DNA of 24,600 nt. Origin: Methanosarcinaceae archaeon (GTDB lineage Archaea > Halobacteriota > Methanosarcinia > Methanosarcinales > Methanosarcinaceae). Positions within the stretch are counted from its first letter, which is position 1. Each line of letters starts with the position of its first letter. Position numbers and translations under genes: made by a program. The notes below the pieces were generated by a model. That model worked only from the letters and a program-made list of their open reading frames with translations. It had not been told where the DNA came from and ran no database searches. The DNA is taken from contig DQIO01000329.1 in NCBI GenBank assembly GCA_020793555.1, positions 4,586-29,185 of the forward strand. The letters run 5' to 3'. Of the stretch, positions 1 through 7,329 are shown piece after piece.

Positions 1-660
1 ACACCATTGAAGTTTGAATTTGGCGTGTAGCTGAATGAACCGTTTGTATTCAAAATCAGATTACCGTTTGTTGTACTGTCTGCCAAGACAGCATTTAGAG
101 GATTGTTCTCAAGATCATTATCATTTATAAGAATACCAGGTTCAATTACACTGAGAACAGTGTTCTCGACCATACTGTAACTATCACCAACAGCAACAGG
201 TGCATCATTCACAGGATTGACTGTGATTGTGACAGTGGCAATATTGCTGTCGTCATAACTGTCATTCGCTTTGTATGTGAAACTGTCCACACCATTGAAG
301 TTTGAATTTGGCGTGTAGCTGAATGAACCGTTTGTATTCAAAATCAGATTACCGTTTGTTGTACTGTCTGCCAAGACAGCATTTAGAGGATTGTTCTCAA
401 GATCATTATCATTTATAAGAATACCAGGTTCAATTACACTGAGAACAGTGTTCTCGACCATACTGTAACTATCACCAACAGCAACAGGTGCATCATTCAC
501 AGGATTGACTGTGATTGTGACAGTGGCAATATTGCTGTCGTCATAACTGTCATTCGCTTTGTATGTGAAACTGTCCACACCATTGAAGTTTGAATTTGGC
601 GTGTAGCTGAATGAACCGTTTGTATTCAAAGTCAAAGTACCGTTTGTTGTACTGTCTGCC
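1..660 (-). repeat. 288-bp tandem repeats in the surface protein gene
   Basis: The period is exactly 288 bp (96 codons). The copy at 1-288 and the copy at 289-576 show no difference by eye, including third codon positions. The next copy, from 577, matches for about 54 bases and then diverges (for example TLTLNTNG replaces NLILNTNG). Identity at silent sites points to a very recent duplication or to gene conversion. Further copies may lie left of the window. Confidence 0.95.
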
Positions 661-1106
661 AAAACAGCATTTAGAGAACTGCTATCACTATCAGTATCAT
701 TGGCCAAAATACCTGGGGCAATTACATTAAAATCAGAATCCTCATTCACACTGTAATTATCATCAACAGCAACAGGTGCACTATTCGAATTTCCGAGGAT
801 CAGTCCCTGTTTTATCTGGGAACTCGGAAATGCGCTGAAACTGCCTTTTTCTGAATTGTTGAGGGCAAATTCAGTAATGTTACTAAATTCATGTGGATCT
901 AAATCAGTTACATTGTAATATGTGGAGGTTGGTTCATTGTACTCCACCCCATTTATGTTAACACTATAGCTGTCTGTCAGGTTGTCTGAATCATTTCCCA
1001 ATGTATGGTTTATCCATAAGTCATCAGTGTTGTTACTCAAATCCACAGGTATCACAAAGAGTAAAAACACTGCGGAAGTTAAAACTAATATAATAATGCT
1101 ATTCAT
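1..1106 (-). CDS. Secreted cadherin/Ig-like (tandem-95) repeat surface protein, N-terminal part
   Basis: The minus frame opens at an ATG at 1106 and stays open to the left edge (about 368 codons), so the C-terminus is missing. A GGTGG ribosome site lies a few bases before the ATG. Residues 1-21 form a hydrophobic signal peptide or anchor (MNSIIILVLTSAVFLLF). A unique region rich in N-x-S/T sequons follows to about residue 110. Then come repeats of 96 residues with the family pattern APVAVDD.YSV.E, PGIL.ND.D, NG.L.LN.NGSFSYTPN.NFNGVDSF and ATVTITVNPVND. This matches the cadherin-like/Big_9 (PF17963) tandem-95 type, calcium-binding or adhesive beta-sandwich modules of cell-surface proteins. Three units begin in view; the two farthest from the N-terminus are identical in DNA. 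Export and a surface adhesion or S-layer-associated role are inferred. The gene is divergent from the next one. Confidence 0.85.
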   Translation of the reverse strand, partial: MNSIIILVLTSAVFLLFVIPVDLSNNTDDLWINHTLGNDSDNLTDSYSVNINGVEYNEPTSTYYNVTDLDPHEFSNITEFALNNSEKGSFSAFPSSQIKQGLILGNSNSAPVAVDDNYSVNEDSDFNVIAPGILANDTDSDSSSLNAVLADSTTNGTLTLNTNGSFSYTPNSNFNGVDSFTYKANDSYDDSNIATVTITVNPVNDAPVAVGDSYSMVENTVLSVIEPGILINDNDLENNPLNAVLADSTTNGNLILNTNGSFSYTPNSNFNGVDSFTYKANDSYDDSNIATVTITVNPVNDAPVAVGDSYSMVENTVLSVIEPGILINDNDLENNPLNAVLADSTTNGNLILNTNGSFSYTPNSNFNG

Positions 1107-1138
1107 TTCGTACCACCGAATTAATATATTAATTCAAC

Positions 1139-1148
1139 ATATATAAAT
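1139..1148 (-). promoter_or_regulatory. Probable TATA box of the repeat protein gene
   Basis: Read on the minus strand this is TTTATATAT, about 33-42 bases before the ATG at 1106. The spacing suits an archaeal TATA box with a short leader carrying the GGTGG ribosome site. Confidence 0.5.
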
Positions 1149-1430
1149 ACAGCGGTTTAAAAGACCTTGTAGCAAAATATCGTCAATTTTCAATATAAGA
1201 TTTCGATAGAAGATTTCGGTAGAAATCATCGATAAGGTCTAATGACGTTGTTTATCATTATGGATGTTCTAGATAAATTCCTCAGTATTATCAAACAGCG
1301 GCATGAATTTCGTACTAAAAAACATAAAAATATCTCGTAAGGGACTAATACTAATAATCTACTACTAATATCTATACTACTAAAACAATAATTAAAAATG
1401 TTATTACTAAACTGATACATGATAGGAATT
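1149..1430. other. Intergenic region between divergent genes
   Basis: AT-rich spacer with no convincing gene. It holds two near-copies of the motif GATTTCGATAGAA / GATTTCGGTAGAA around 1199-1225 and a low-complexity run of ACT/AAT triplets at about 1344-1383. It must contain the promoter of the plus-strand gene at 1444, but no single TATA box stands out. Confidence 0.4.
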
Positions 1431-1443
1431 CAGGAGGGAGATT

Positions 1444-2511
1444 GTGGCATCTATATTAATAAGTTCATCCGAGAAATATTCAGGAAAGAGTGCTGTATGC
1501 ATAGGGCTTGGGACAATACTAAAGAGAAAGGGTTACAATGTTGGTTACATGAAACCGATCGGGAACCTGCTGGTCGATGTCAATGGCATGCTCGCAGATG
1601 AGGATGCAGAGGAGATGCGCAGGATATTCGGGCTGACCGATCCAATCAAATCCATCACACCAATTCTTTTAACAGAAACTCTCACCCATGATGCACTCAT
1701 GGGAGTTGAGAAAGAACTTGACGAGACATTAAATAATGCATTTTCGACTATATCGGAAGGAAAAGACGTGGTGCTAATAGAGGGTGCCGGAGGCATTGGT
1801 GGCGGTGCGATGTATAACCTATCCGACCCGGAGGTTGCTTCAAAATTAAATACACACATTTTACTTATCACCAGATATGATTCTGTGTTTGCGGTTGACC
1901 GCATTCTTTGTGATTTTAAGACTATCGATGATGCAAATATGATTTCCGGCGTGATATTGAATGATGTCCCGGAAAGCGAATATAAAAAAGTGACTGAACT
2001 TGTGGTTCCATTTTTGGAAAACAGGGGCATAACTGTATTTGGTGTTATACCACAGGATGCAACCCTTCGTTCTGTGACGATTTCCGATATTATAAAAGAT
2101 CTGCATGGTGAAGTTCTTGCAGGTGCAGATCACCTTGACAATCTTGTCGAGCACTATTTTGTTGGGGCAATGGAAGTGAATTCCGCCATCAAATACTTCA
2201 GACGTGCACCCAACAGTGCTGTGATCACAGGTGGGGACCGTTCCGATATCCAGTTGGCAGCAATCGAGGCAAAGGTTAAGTGTCTGATCCTGACCGGGAA
2301 CTTACGCCCAAGTGAAGCTGTGCTTGGCAGTGCGGAGCATGCGGATATTCCAGTCATACTTGTGCGGGGTGACACGATGAGCACGATCGAGAGGGTTGAG
2401 CACCTGATTGGGAGAGCGCGTATAAAACAGGACAGGAAACTTAATAGGATTGTGGAATTGATCGAGAACAACGTTGATGTGGATTCACTTGAAAAAGTGA
2501 TTGGACTTTGA
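1444..2511 (+). CDS. BioD-like P-loop protein with DRTGG domain
   Basis: 355 residues from a GTG start preceded by AGGAGGGA at 1432-1439, which fixes the start. The N-terminal half is a dethiobiotin-synthetase-like P-loop domain: a glycine-poor loop SSEKYSGKS at residues 8-16, the KPIGN segment near 37-41, and the IEGAGG motif near 115. The C-terminal third carries a DRTGG domain (PF07085) with VITGGDRSD at about 260-268 followed by ILTG.LRPS. The same architecture occurs as the N-terminal part of some phosphotransacetylases and as a free-standing archaeal protein (COG0857). The DRTGG domain is thought to be regulatory. There is no acetyltransferase domain here. The substrate is unknown; a role sensing or modifying a carboxylated metabolite is only inference. 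Confidence 0.8.
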   Translation: MASILISSSEKYSGKSAVCIGLGTILKRKGYNVGYMKPIGNLLVDVNGMLADEDAEEMRRIFGLTDPIKSITPILLTETLTHDALMGVEKELDETLNNAFSTISEGKDVVLIEGAGGIGGGAMYNLSDPEVASKLNTHILLITRYDSVFAVDRILCDFKTIDDANMISGVILNDVPESEYKKVTELVVPFLENRGITVFGVIPQDATLRSVTISDIIKDLHGEVLAGADHLDNLVEHYFVGAMEVNSAIKYFRRAPNSAVITGGDRSDIQLAAIEAKVKCLILTGNLRPSEAVLGSAEHADIPVILVRGDTMSTIERVEHLIGRARIKQDRKLNRIVELIENNVDVDSLEKVIGL

Positions 2512-2520
2512 TGGATTTCT

Positions 2521-2556
2521 AAATTTAAATATAAATTTAAATCTAAATTTAAATTT
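2521..2556. repeat. Three tandem AT-only 12-mers
   Basis: Three 12-base units, AAATTTAAAT followed by AT, CT or TT, lie 10 bases after the stop of the preceding gene. Each unit contains the palindrome AAATTT. They could act as a termination or DNA-bending region; the function is not shown by sequence. Confidence 0.7.
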
Positions 2557-2681
2557 AAAACCACATGCATAAATATAATCCCAGATAATATCGAGTAGAT
2601 TTCGTAGGTAATCTAGGTCAATATTATAATCATTGTATTAATCTAATTAAAATTACATTAAATATTGTGCTGAGGGATATA

Positions 2682-3917
2682 TTGATTAACAAAGATTTTC
2701 TCACAATTGATGATTTTAACACAGATGACGCGACAGTTCTTGTTCGTGTGGATTTGAATTCTCCTATGGACCCTGATGGCAATATTCTTGATGATATGAG
2801 AATACGGAGCCACTTGATCACGTTGAAGGATCTTGAAAATTCAAAGGTTGTATTGCTCGCACACCAGAGCAGACCCGGGAAAAATGATTTCACTACAATG
2901 AGGGCACATGCTTTGCGTATGTCAAGCTATCTTGGACGTACGGTAAAATATGTAGATGATATTTTTGGATCACATGCACGGTCGAGCATATCATCGATGA
3001 GGAAAGGAGATGTTATTCTCCTTGAAAATGTTAGGTTCAACTCAGAAGAGATGCTGAAAAGATCGGCATCAGAACATGCACAAACTCATATGGTTCAGCA
3101 GCTTTCTCCGCTTTGTGATATATTCTTAAATGATGCATTTGCAGTATCACATCGGGCACAGTTGTCGATTCTTGGATTTACCGAAACTCTTCCAAGTGGT
3201 GCTGGCAGAGTCATGGAAAAAGAGGTAATTTCACTTGATAAGGGTATAAAAGGTGGTGGTGCTCCCTGTATATTCGTGCTTGGCGGAGCGAAGGTCGATG
3301 ATTCGCTTAAAGTTGCTGAAAATGTTTTGTCAAATGGAAATGCGGACAGGGTGTTGCTTACAGGTATTGTTGGTAATGTGATGCTTTCGGCATCAGGTGT
3401 AGATATTGGCAAGGTTAATATAGATTTTATTAAATCACAGGGATATATTGATCTTATTGAGAATGGAAAGAAACTTATCGATAAATTCAACGGCAGGATC
3501 GGGTTACCGATGGATGCTGCATTAAATGACAATGGTAATCGAATTGAAGTTCCTGTTGATGAACTTTCAAAAAATGATCTACCTGTTTATGATATTGGAC
3601 TTGAAACAATTGTTAAATTTACAAAAGAGATTGAAAATGCAAAAACTGTTGTTTTAAATGGACCTGCCGGTGTTTCCGAGATCGATGCATTCGCGCTTGG
3701 CACGCATGAGATCATAAGATCTGCGGCAAGGTCTGAATTTTCAATTATTGGAGGTGGCCATATATCCGCAGAGGTCATTAATATGGGACTTGAGAACAGT
3801 TTTTCTCACCTGAGTACCGGCGGAGGGGCATGCATTGATTATCTTGCAGGGGAAAAGCTTCCCGGTATAGAGGCATTAAAGGATGCTGCACTGCGATATA
3901 AGAGATCAACGCATTGA
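2682..3917 (+). CDS. pgk: Phosphoglycerate kinase, archaeal type
   Basis: Catalyses 1,3-bisphosphoglycerate + ADP <-> 3-phosphoglycerate + ATP. In methanogens it works mainly in the gluconeogenic direction. The conserved blocks appear in order: VRVDLNSP near the N-terminus, HQSRPG (substrate-binding H/R), LLENVRF, LNDAFAVSHR, GGAKVDDSLK, LNGPAGVSE and the C-terminal GGGHISA glycine-rich nucleotide loop. Length is about 411 residues, normal for archaeal PGK. A GTG at 2667 is also in frame, but the ribosome site GAGGG at 2672-2676 is placed 5 bases before the TTG at 2682, giving MINKDFLTIDDF, so I chose TTG. The long AT-rich stretch ahead holds its promoter. It stands alone; no other glycolytic gene adjoins it. 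Confidence 0.95.
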   Translation: MINKDFLTIDDFNTDDATVLVRVDLNSPMDPDGNILDDMRIRSHLITLKDLENSKVVLLAHQSRPGKNDFTTMRAHALRMSSYLGRTVKYVDDIFGSHARSSISSMRKGDVILLENVRFNSEEMLKRSASEHAQTHMVQQLSPLCDIFLNDAFAVSHRAQLSILGFTETLPSGAGRVMEKEVISLDKGIKGGGAPCIFVLGGAKVDDSLKVAENVLSNGNADRVLLTGIVGNVMLSASGVDIGKVNIDFIKSQGYIDLIENGKKLIDKFNGRIGLPMDAALNDNGNRIEVPVDELSKNDLPVYDIGLETIVKFTKEIENAKTVVLNGPAGVSEIDAFALGTHEIIRSAARSEFSIIGGGHISAEVINMGLENSFSHLSTGGGACIDYLAGEKLPGIEALKDAALRYKRSTH

Positions 3918-3958
3918 TACTTAAATTACTTTCACTTCAATTATTGGTACCTCAATAC

Positions 3959-3968
3959 TTTAATATAT
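3959..3968 (+). promoter_or_regulatory. Probable TATA box of the AMMECR1 gene
   Basis: TTTAATATATCT lies 20-30 bases before the ATG at 3988, so the transcript would have a very short leader. AGGG at 3977-3980 may serve as a weak ribosome site. Confidence 0.45.
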
Positions 3969-3987
3969 CTATCCATAGGGAAAAAGT

Positions 3988-4599
3988 ATGATGCTAACAA
4001 ATAATGAAGGCGGCATGGCAGTTCATCTGGCACGGGACACAATAGAGACTTTTTTGAATAAGGGTGCAGTTACTAAATTATCGGATGTTGACCTGCCAGA
4101 TATTTTTAACAAAAAACGTGGCGTGTTTGTTACATTAACAAAACAAGGAATGCTGCGTGGTTGTATTGGATATCCATATCCTGATTCAGCACTTGGAAAT
4201 GCAATAATTGATTCTTCAATATTCGCAGCTGTAAAGGATCCAAGATTTCAACCGGTCAAATCTCCTGAAATGGACGATATTGCAGTAGAGGTCACTGTGC
4301 TCACACAACCTGAACTTATTGATGTGTCTCCGCAAGAACTTCCAAAGATTATCGAAATTGGCAGGCATGGATTGATTGTTAAGGATGGGGACAATCAGGG
4401 ATTGTTGCTTCCTCAAGTGGCGTCGGAAAACGATTTTGATGAGGTTAAGTTTTTAGATCAAACATGTTTGAAAGCCGGATTATCACCGGATGCATGGAAA
4501 AAAGGTGCAGAGGTGTATTGGTTTGAAGGTCAGATATTCAAGGAGAGTGTCCCGCGCGGGGATGTGATCGAAAAGAATTTCATGAAATGCGGTGATTGA
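3988..4599 (+). CDS. AMMECR1 domain protein
   Basis: 203 residues and a single AMMECR1 domain (PF01871) spanning nearly the whole protein. The family signature LRGCIGYP is at residues 56-63, followed by A.KDPRF.PV..PE near 80-92, EVTVLT.PELI near 98-110, and the GRHGL.V..G..GLLLPQVA block near 130-150. The length is typical for archaeal members. The fold pairs with memo-like and radical SAM AmmeMemoRadiSam proteins in many genomes, and a redox role for the conserved cysteine (C59) has been suggested. No reaction is established. Neither Memo nor the radical SAM partner is in this window. Two adjacent ATGs (3988, 3991) make the start uncertain by one codon. The gene converges on the next gene with 8 bases between the stops. 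Confidence 0.9.
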   Translation: MMLTNNEGGMAVHLARDTIETFLNKGAVTKLSDVDLPDIFNKKRGVFVTLTKQGMLRGCIGYPYPDSALGNAIIDSSIFAAVKDPRFQPVKSPEMDDIAVEVTVLTQPELIDVSPQELPKIIEIGRHGLIVKDGDNQGLLLPQVASENDFDEVKFLDQTCLKAGLSPDAWKKGAEVYWFEGQIFKESVPRGDVIEKNFMKCGD

Positions 4600-4607
4600 A
4601 ATATCAT

Positions 4608-5471
4608 TTATTCATTTGCAGGTTCAATGTGCACCACCACATCACTAACACCTTCATAACAATCTTTTAGGCGTTTTTCAACATCATGTGCGAGTGCATG
4701 TGCCTTGTCTGTATGCATATCCGGGCGAACCTTTACGTGAAGGTCAATGTGAATATTATTCGCACCGCCGCGTGTTCGTATCTTGTGACACTCAATTACG
4801 CCATCCATTGCTTCAACGACAGAGCAGATGGATTCATCATCAATACGGGAAACATCACACAATGTGTGGGTACTTTGTCGTATGATCAAAATTCCTGCGC
4901 GGACAATAACTATTGCAATGATGAGTGCAATAAGCGGATCAATTATGGGATATCCTATTTCAATTGCAACCAGACCCAGTATCACAGATAATGATACATA
5001 GATGTCGCTTTTTGTGTGTATTGCATCTGCGATCAGTATCTCACTGTTTAGCTCCACTCCTTTTTTGTGTTCATAGGTTGTAACAAAAAGATTTATCCCA
5101 ATTGTAACAACCATGACAATAAAGCTCATCGAGGTTATGTGTGGTTGTGATCCTGTTGTGAACCTGTCAATTGAACTTTGCAGTATTTCGAATCCCACAA
5201 ATAGCAGGAGGAATGCAATGGCTATTGATGCCATTGTTTCATATTTCTGATGTCCGTAAGGATGGTTTTTATCAGGGGGTTTGGATGCGATCTGAATCCC
5301 GATTATGCCTATTATGTTTGACACGCCGTCAAAAAGTGAGTGATATCCGTCAGCCTGCATGCTGAGCGTGTTTGAAATCAGACCATAGGCTATCTTGGCT
5401 ATGGCAACAAAAAGATTCAATAAAAGGATAATGATCAATATTTTACGTACTTTATCGAATCGGTTTTCCAT
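4608..5471 (-). CDS. Cation diffusion facilitator family transporter
   Basis: 287 residues: about six transmembrane helices (near 11-30, 49-62, 81-98, 113-131, 155-172, 175-197) and a cytoplasmic C-terminal domain of about 85 residues with a ferredoxin-like metal-sensing fold. CDF proteins export divalent metals by proton antiport. The metal site is visible as HxxxD in helix 2 (DGYHSLFD, H44 and D48) and HxxxD in helix 5 (DAIHTKSD, H152 and D156). The two-His two-Asp set is usual for zinc-selective members; Zn2+ (perhaps Co2+ or Fe2+) is inferred. The C-terminal histidines (H.IRTRGG..NIHIDLHV) are standard for the family. There is no ribosome site before the ATG, but a TATA box sits about 26-33 bases upstream, so a leaderless transcript is likely. 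Confidence 0.92.
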   Translation of the reverse strand: MENRFDKVRKILIIILLLNLFVAIAKIAYGLISNTLSMQADGYHSLFDGVSNIIGIIGIQIASKPPDKNHPYGHQKYETMASIAIAFLLLFVGFEILQSSIDRFTTGSQPHITSMSFIVMVVTIGINLFVTTYEHKKGVELNSEILIADAIHTKSDIYVSLSVILGLVAIEIGYPIIDPLIALIIAIVIVRAGILIIRQSTHTLCDVSRIDDESICSVVEAMDGVIECHKIRTRGGANNIHIDLHVKVRPDMHTDKAHALAHDVEKRLKDCYEGVSDVVVHIEPANE

Positions 5472-5495
5472 GATAGGTGGAATTCTTATGGATGC

Positions 5496-5505
5496 GATAT
5501 AAAAT
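5496..5505 (-). promoter_or_regulatory. Probable TATA box of the CDF transporter gene
   Basis: On the minus strand TTTTATATC precedes the ATG at 5471 by about 26-33 bases and no Shine-Dalgarno lies between. This suggests a leaderless or near-leaderless message. Confidence 0.5.
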
Positions 5506-5611
5506 GTGTTATTCCACGAGGGTCAAGCACAGTTACTTGCATGTTAATAACAATAAAAAGTCGGCACACATTTAAATAGCAATAAAAATATATATCTATA
5601 TGGTGATTTAT

Positions 5612-6343
5612 ATGAAAAACGCAAGTTTACGAATAATAACATTTTTAACAATTGTGTCTCTACTCGCTTTAATTACCACAAGCGGGTGTCTTGAAACCCC
5701 TGAAGCTACACCTGCTAAAGTCAGCAGTGAAGCACTCTCTGAATATGGATGGGTGCAGATTGGCGATGTGGCCTATGAAAGTCAGGAAGAAGAAATATCA
5801 GGTACAGTAATAAAGGTCAACACTGCGATGATTACGTATCAGGATGAACAACTTGGCCAGGATATGCTGGCAGAACTAAGCAAACTGCAAAGCCAGTATA
5901 ATGTACAGGTTGACGCGCAGTTGCCAACAGTAGGATCCCAGTTGATGACACTTCGTGTTGTCTTGCCTGGAGGAATAGGACTGCCATCAAGTGCCATGTC
6001 CAGTCTGATCGATTCACAGATCGATAAGATGGCACATGAAAACAATATTGGTAATTTCACGAAGATTGGAACCCGTGAGATAACCGTTAATGATGGTTCA
6101 GTTATTACTGCAAACACCTATTCAGGTACAATTGCTCTTGACGGTGATATGAATGATGCATCAATTGATGTTATGGCAATCATTGCACTATGGTCAAGTT
6201 CAGGTTCTAATATATTTACGATTGGTGTTGTTCCAGATGGTGATATTGACCTAACGATGGGACCGATTGAAAAAACGATAATCACAATTAATGGCGATGA
6301 TGAAATTGATGAAATTGTAGAAATGATCAAAACCATAAATTAG
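5612..6343 (+). CDS. Predicted secreted lipoprotein, DUF6517-like
   Basis: The ATG at 5612 is chosen over the in-frame ATG at 5600 because GGTGA (5602-5606) lies 5 bases before it. The protein then starts MKNASLRI and has a 25-residue signal peptide ending in the lipobox TSGC, with the lipidated cysteine at C26. The rest (about 217 residues) has no further membrane segment. It looks like an alternating beta/alpha exported domain with the phrases VKVNTAMITYQDEQ and DGDIDLTMGPIEK.I.I. This resembles DUF6517-type archaeal lipoproteins from memory, a family without known function. It would be anchored outside the membrane. An AT-rich TATA-like run at 5585-5597 is close enough to be its promoter. 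It probably stands alone as a transcription unit. Confidence 0.75.
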   Translation: MKNASLRIITFLTIVSLLALITTSGCLETPEATPAKVSSEALSEYGWVQIGDVAYESQEEEISGTVIKVNTAMITYQDEQLGQDMLAELSKLQSQYNVQVDAQLPTVGSQLMTLRVVLPGGIGLPSSAMSSLIDSQIDKMAHENNIGNFTKIGTREITVNDGSVITANTYSGTIALDGDMNDASIDVMAIIALWSSSGSNIFTIGVVPDGDIDLTMGPIEKTIITINGDDEIDEIVEMIKTIN

Positions 6344-6405
6344 ATATATATTGATTAACGATGAATCATATCTTCATTGTATAATTGTATTCAGAGGTGA
6401 ATAAT

Positions 6406-7176
6406 ATAGTCAAGATTGCAATTACTGGAAAAGGGGGTGTGGGTAAAACCACATTTTCCGGAACTCTTGCAAGGATGCTTGCGCGGGATGGATTCGATGT
6501 ACTTGCAATCGATGCTGATGCAGATATGAATCTCGCTTCATCTCTTGGTATTGACAATCCTCCGCGCCCGCTTACTGATTATAAGGAAATGATCGATGAG
6601 CGTGCAGGCGGCGAAGGCGGAATTTTTAAGTTAAATCCGAAGGTAGATGATATTGTCGAGAGTTTTGGGGTCATTGGTCCGGATGGTGTCAAGATGCTTG
6701 TCATGGGCACAATTGAGAATGGGGGTAGCGGATGTATGTGTCCTGCCTCTGCATTTTTGCGTGCGCTTTTACGCCATGTTGTTTTAAAGGATAAAAGTGC
6801 TGTGATACTTGATATGGAGGCTGGAATCGAGCATCTTGGACGTGGCACAACTCGTGGTATTGACCTGATGATCATTGTTGTAGAACCCGGCATGCGTTCT
6901 ATTGAAACTGCGGCCCGGATCAAGGATCTTGCAAATGATATTGGAGTAAAACATCTTGCTGCGATTGTTAATAAAGGGTCGTCAGAATATGTTTTAGCAC
7001 ATCTTGGTAAACTGGGGATACCAGTGTTGGGTGAGATTAATTATGATTCCGAACTTGTCCGTGCTGATTTGGAAGGGTTGGCGCCGATTGATGTTGGTGG
7101 CGTGGCGGTTGAATCAATGCTGACAATAAAAGATGGTATTCTGAATATGGTTGAAAAAATTAGCATTGATCATTGA
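6406..7176 (+). CDS. cooC: CooC/AcsF-like ATPase for CO dehydrogenase nickel-site maturation
   Basis: SIMIBI-class ATPase of about 256 residues. The deviant Walker A GKGGVGKTT follows directly on the first strand (KIAIT), IDADAD is the Walker A' aspartate region, and GSGCMCPASAFLR carries the CxC metal site (C110, C112) that in CooC dimers binds nickel. These three features together mark the CooC/AcsF group, which helps load nickel into the C or A clusters of CO dehydrogenase/acetyl-CoA synthase. No CODH genes are in this window, so the partner is inferred; methanogens often carry several CooC paralogs. The start is odd: the ribosome site GAGGTGA at 6394-6400 points to ATA at 6406, which is also where the family usually begins (M-x-KIAITGKGG). 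In-frame TTG 6385 and GTG 6397 lack a ribosome site. Confidence 0.85.
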   Translation: MVKIAITGKGGVGKTTFSGTLARMLARDGFDVLAIDADADMNLASSLGIDNPPRPLTDYKEMIDERAGGEGGIFKLNPKVDDIVESFGVIGPDGVKMLVMGTIENGGSGCMCPASAFLRALLRHVVLKDKSAVILDMEAGIEHLGRGTTRGIDLMIIVVEPGMRSIETAARIKDLANDIGVKHLAAIVNKGSSEYVLAHLGKLGIPVLGEINYDSELVRADLEGLAPIDVGGVAVESMLTIKDGILNMVEKISIDH

Positions 7177-7230
7177 TAGAGCTTGTAAATGCTGAAAACA
7201 AATAATCAGTACTGGATGCTGAACAGTATT

Positions 7231-7257
7231 CTTTATATATTATACCTTATATATTAT
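7231..7257 (+). promoter_or_regulatory. Probable TATA elements of secretion module 1
   Basis: Two similar runs, CTTTATATATTA and CCTTATATATTA, lie 14 bases apart and about 75-100 bases before the ATG at 7330. Either may be the TATA box; the duplication could mean two start sites. The resulting leader would be about 50-70 bases. GGTGA at 7321-7325 is the ribosome site. Confidence 0.45.
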
Positions 7258-7329
7258 TATACTACAATGAAAATGAGAATTATTCACACATTGTATCAAT
7301 TTTATTAGATCATACAAAATGGTGAAATT

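Noticed and set aside
1..660. CRISPR or integron-like repeats at the left edge
   Set aside because: The 288-bp period is a whole number of codons in an open frame encoding known tandem-95 domains.
1226..1420. 64-residue minus-strand open frame in the first intergenic region
   Set aside because: It has no ribosome site and low-complexity Ile/Asn/Leu composition, and it lies over the control region of two divergent genes.
4686..4991. Plus-strand open frames opposite the CDF transporter
   Set aside because: They are shadows of a well-conserved transporter on the minus strand.
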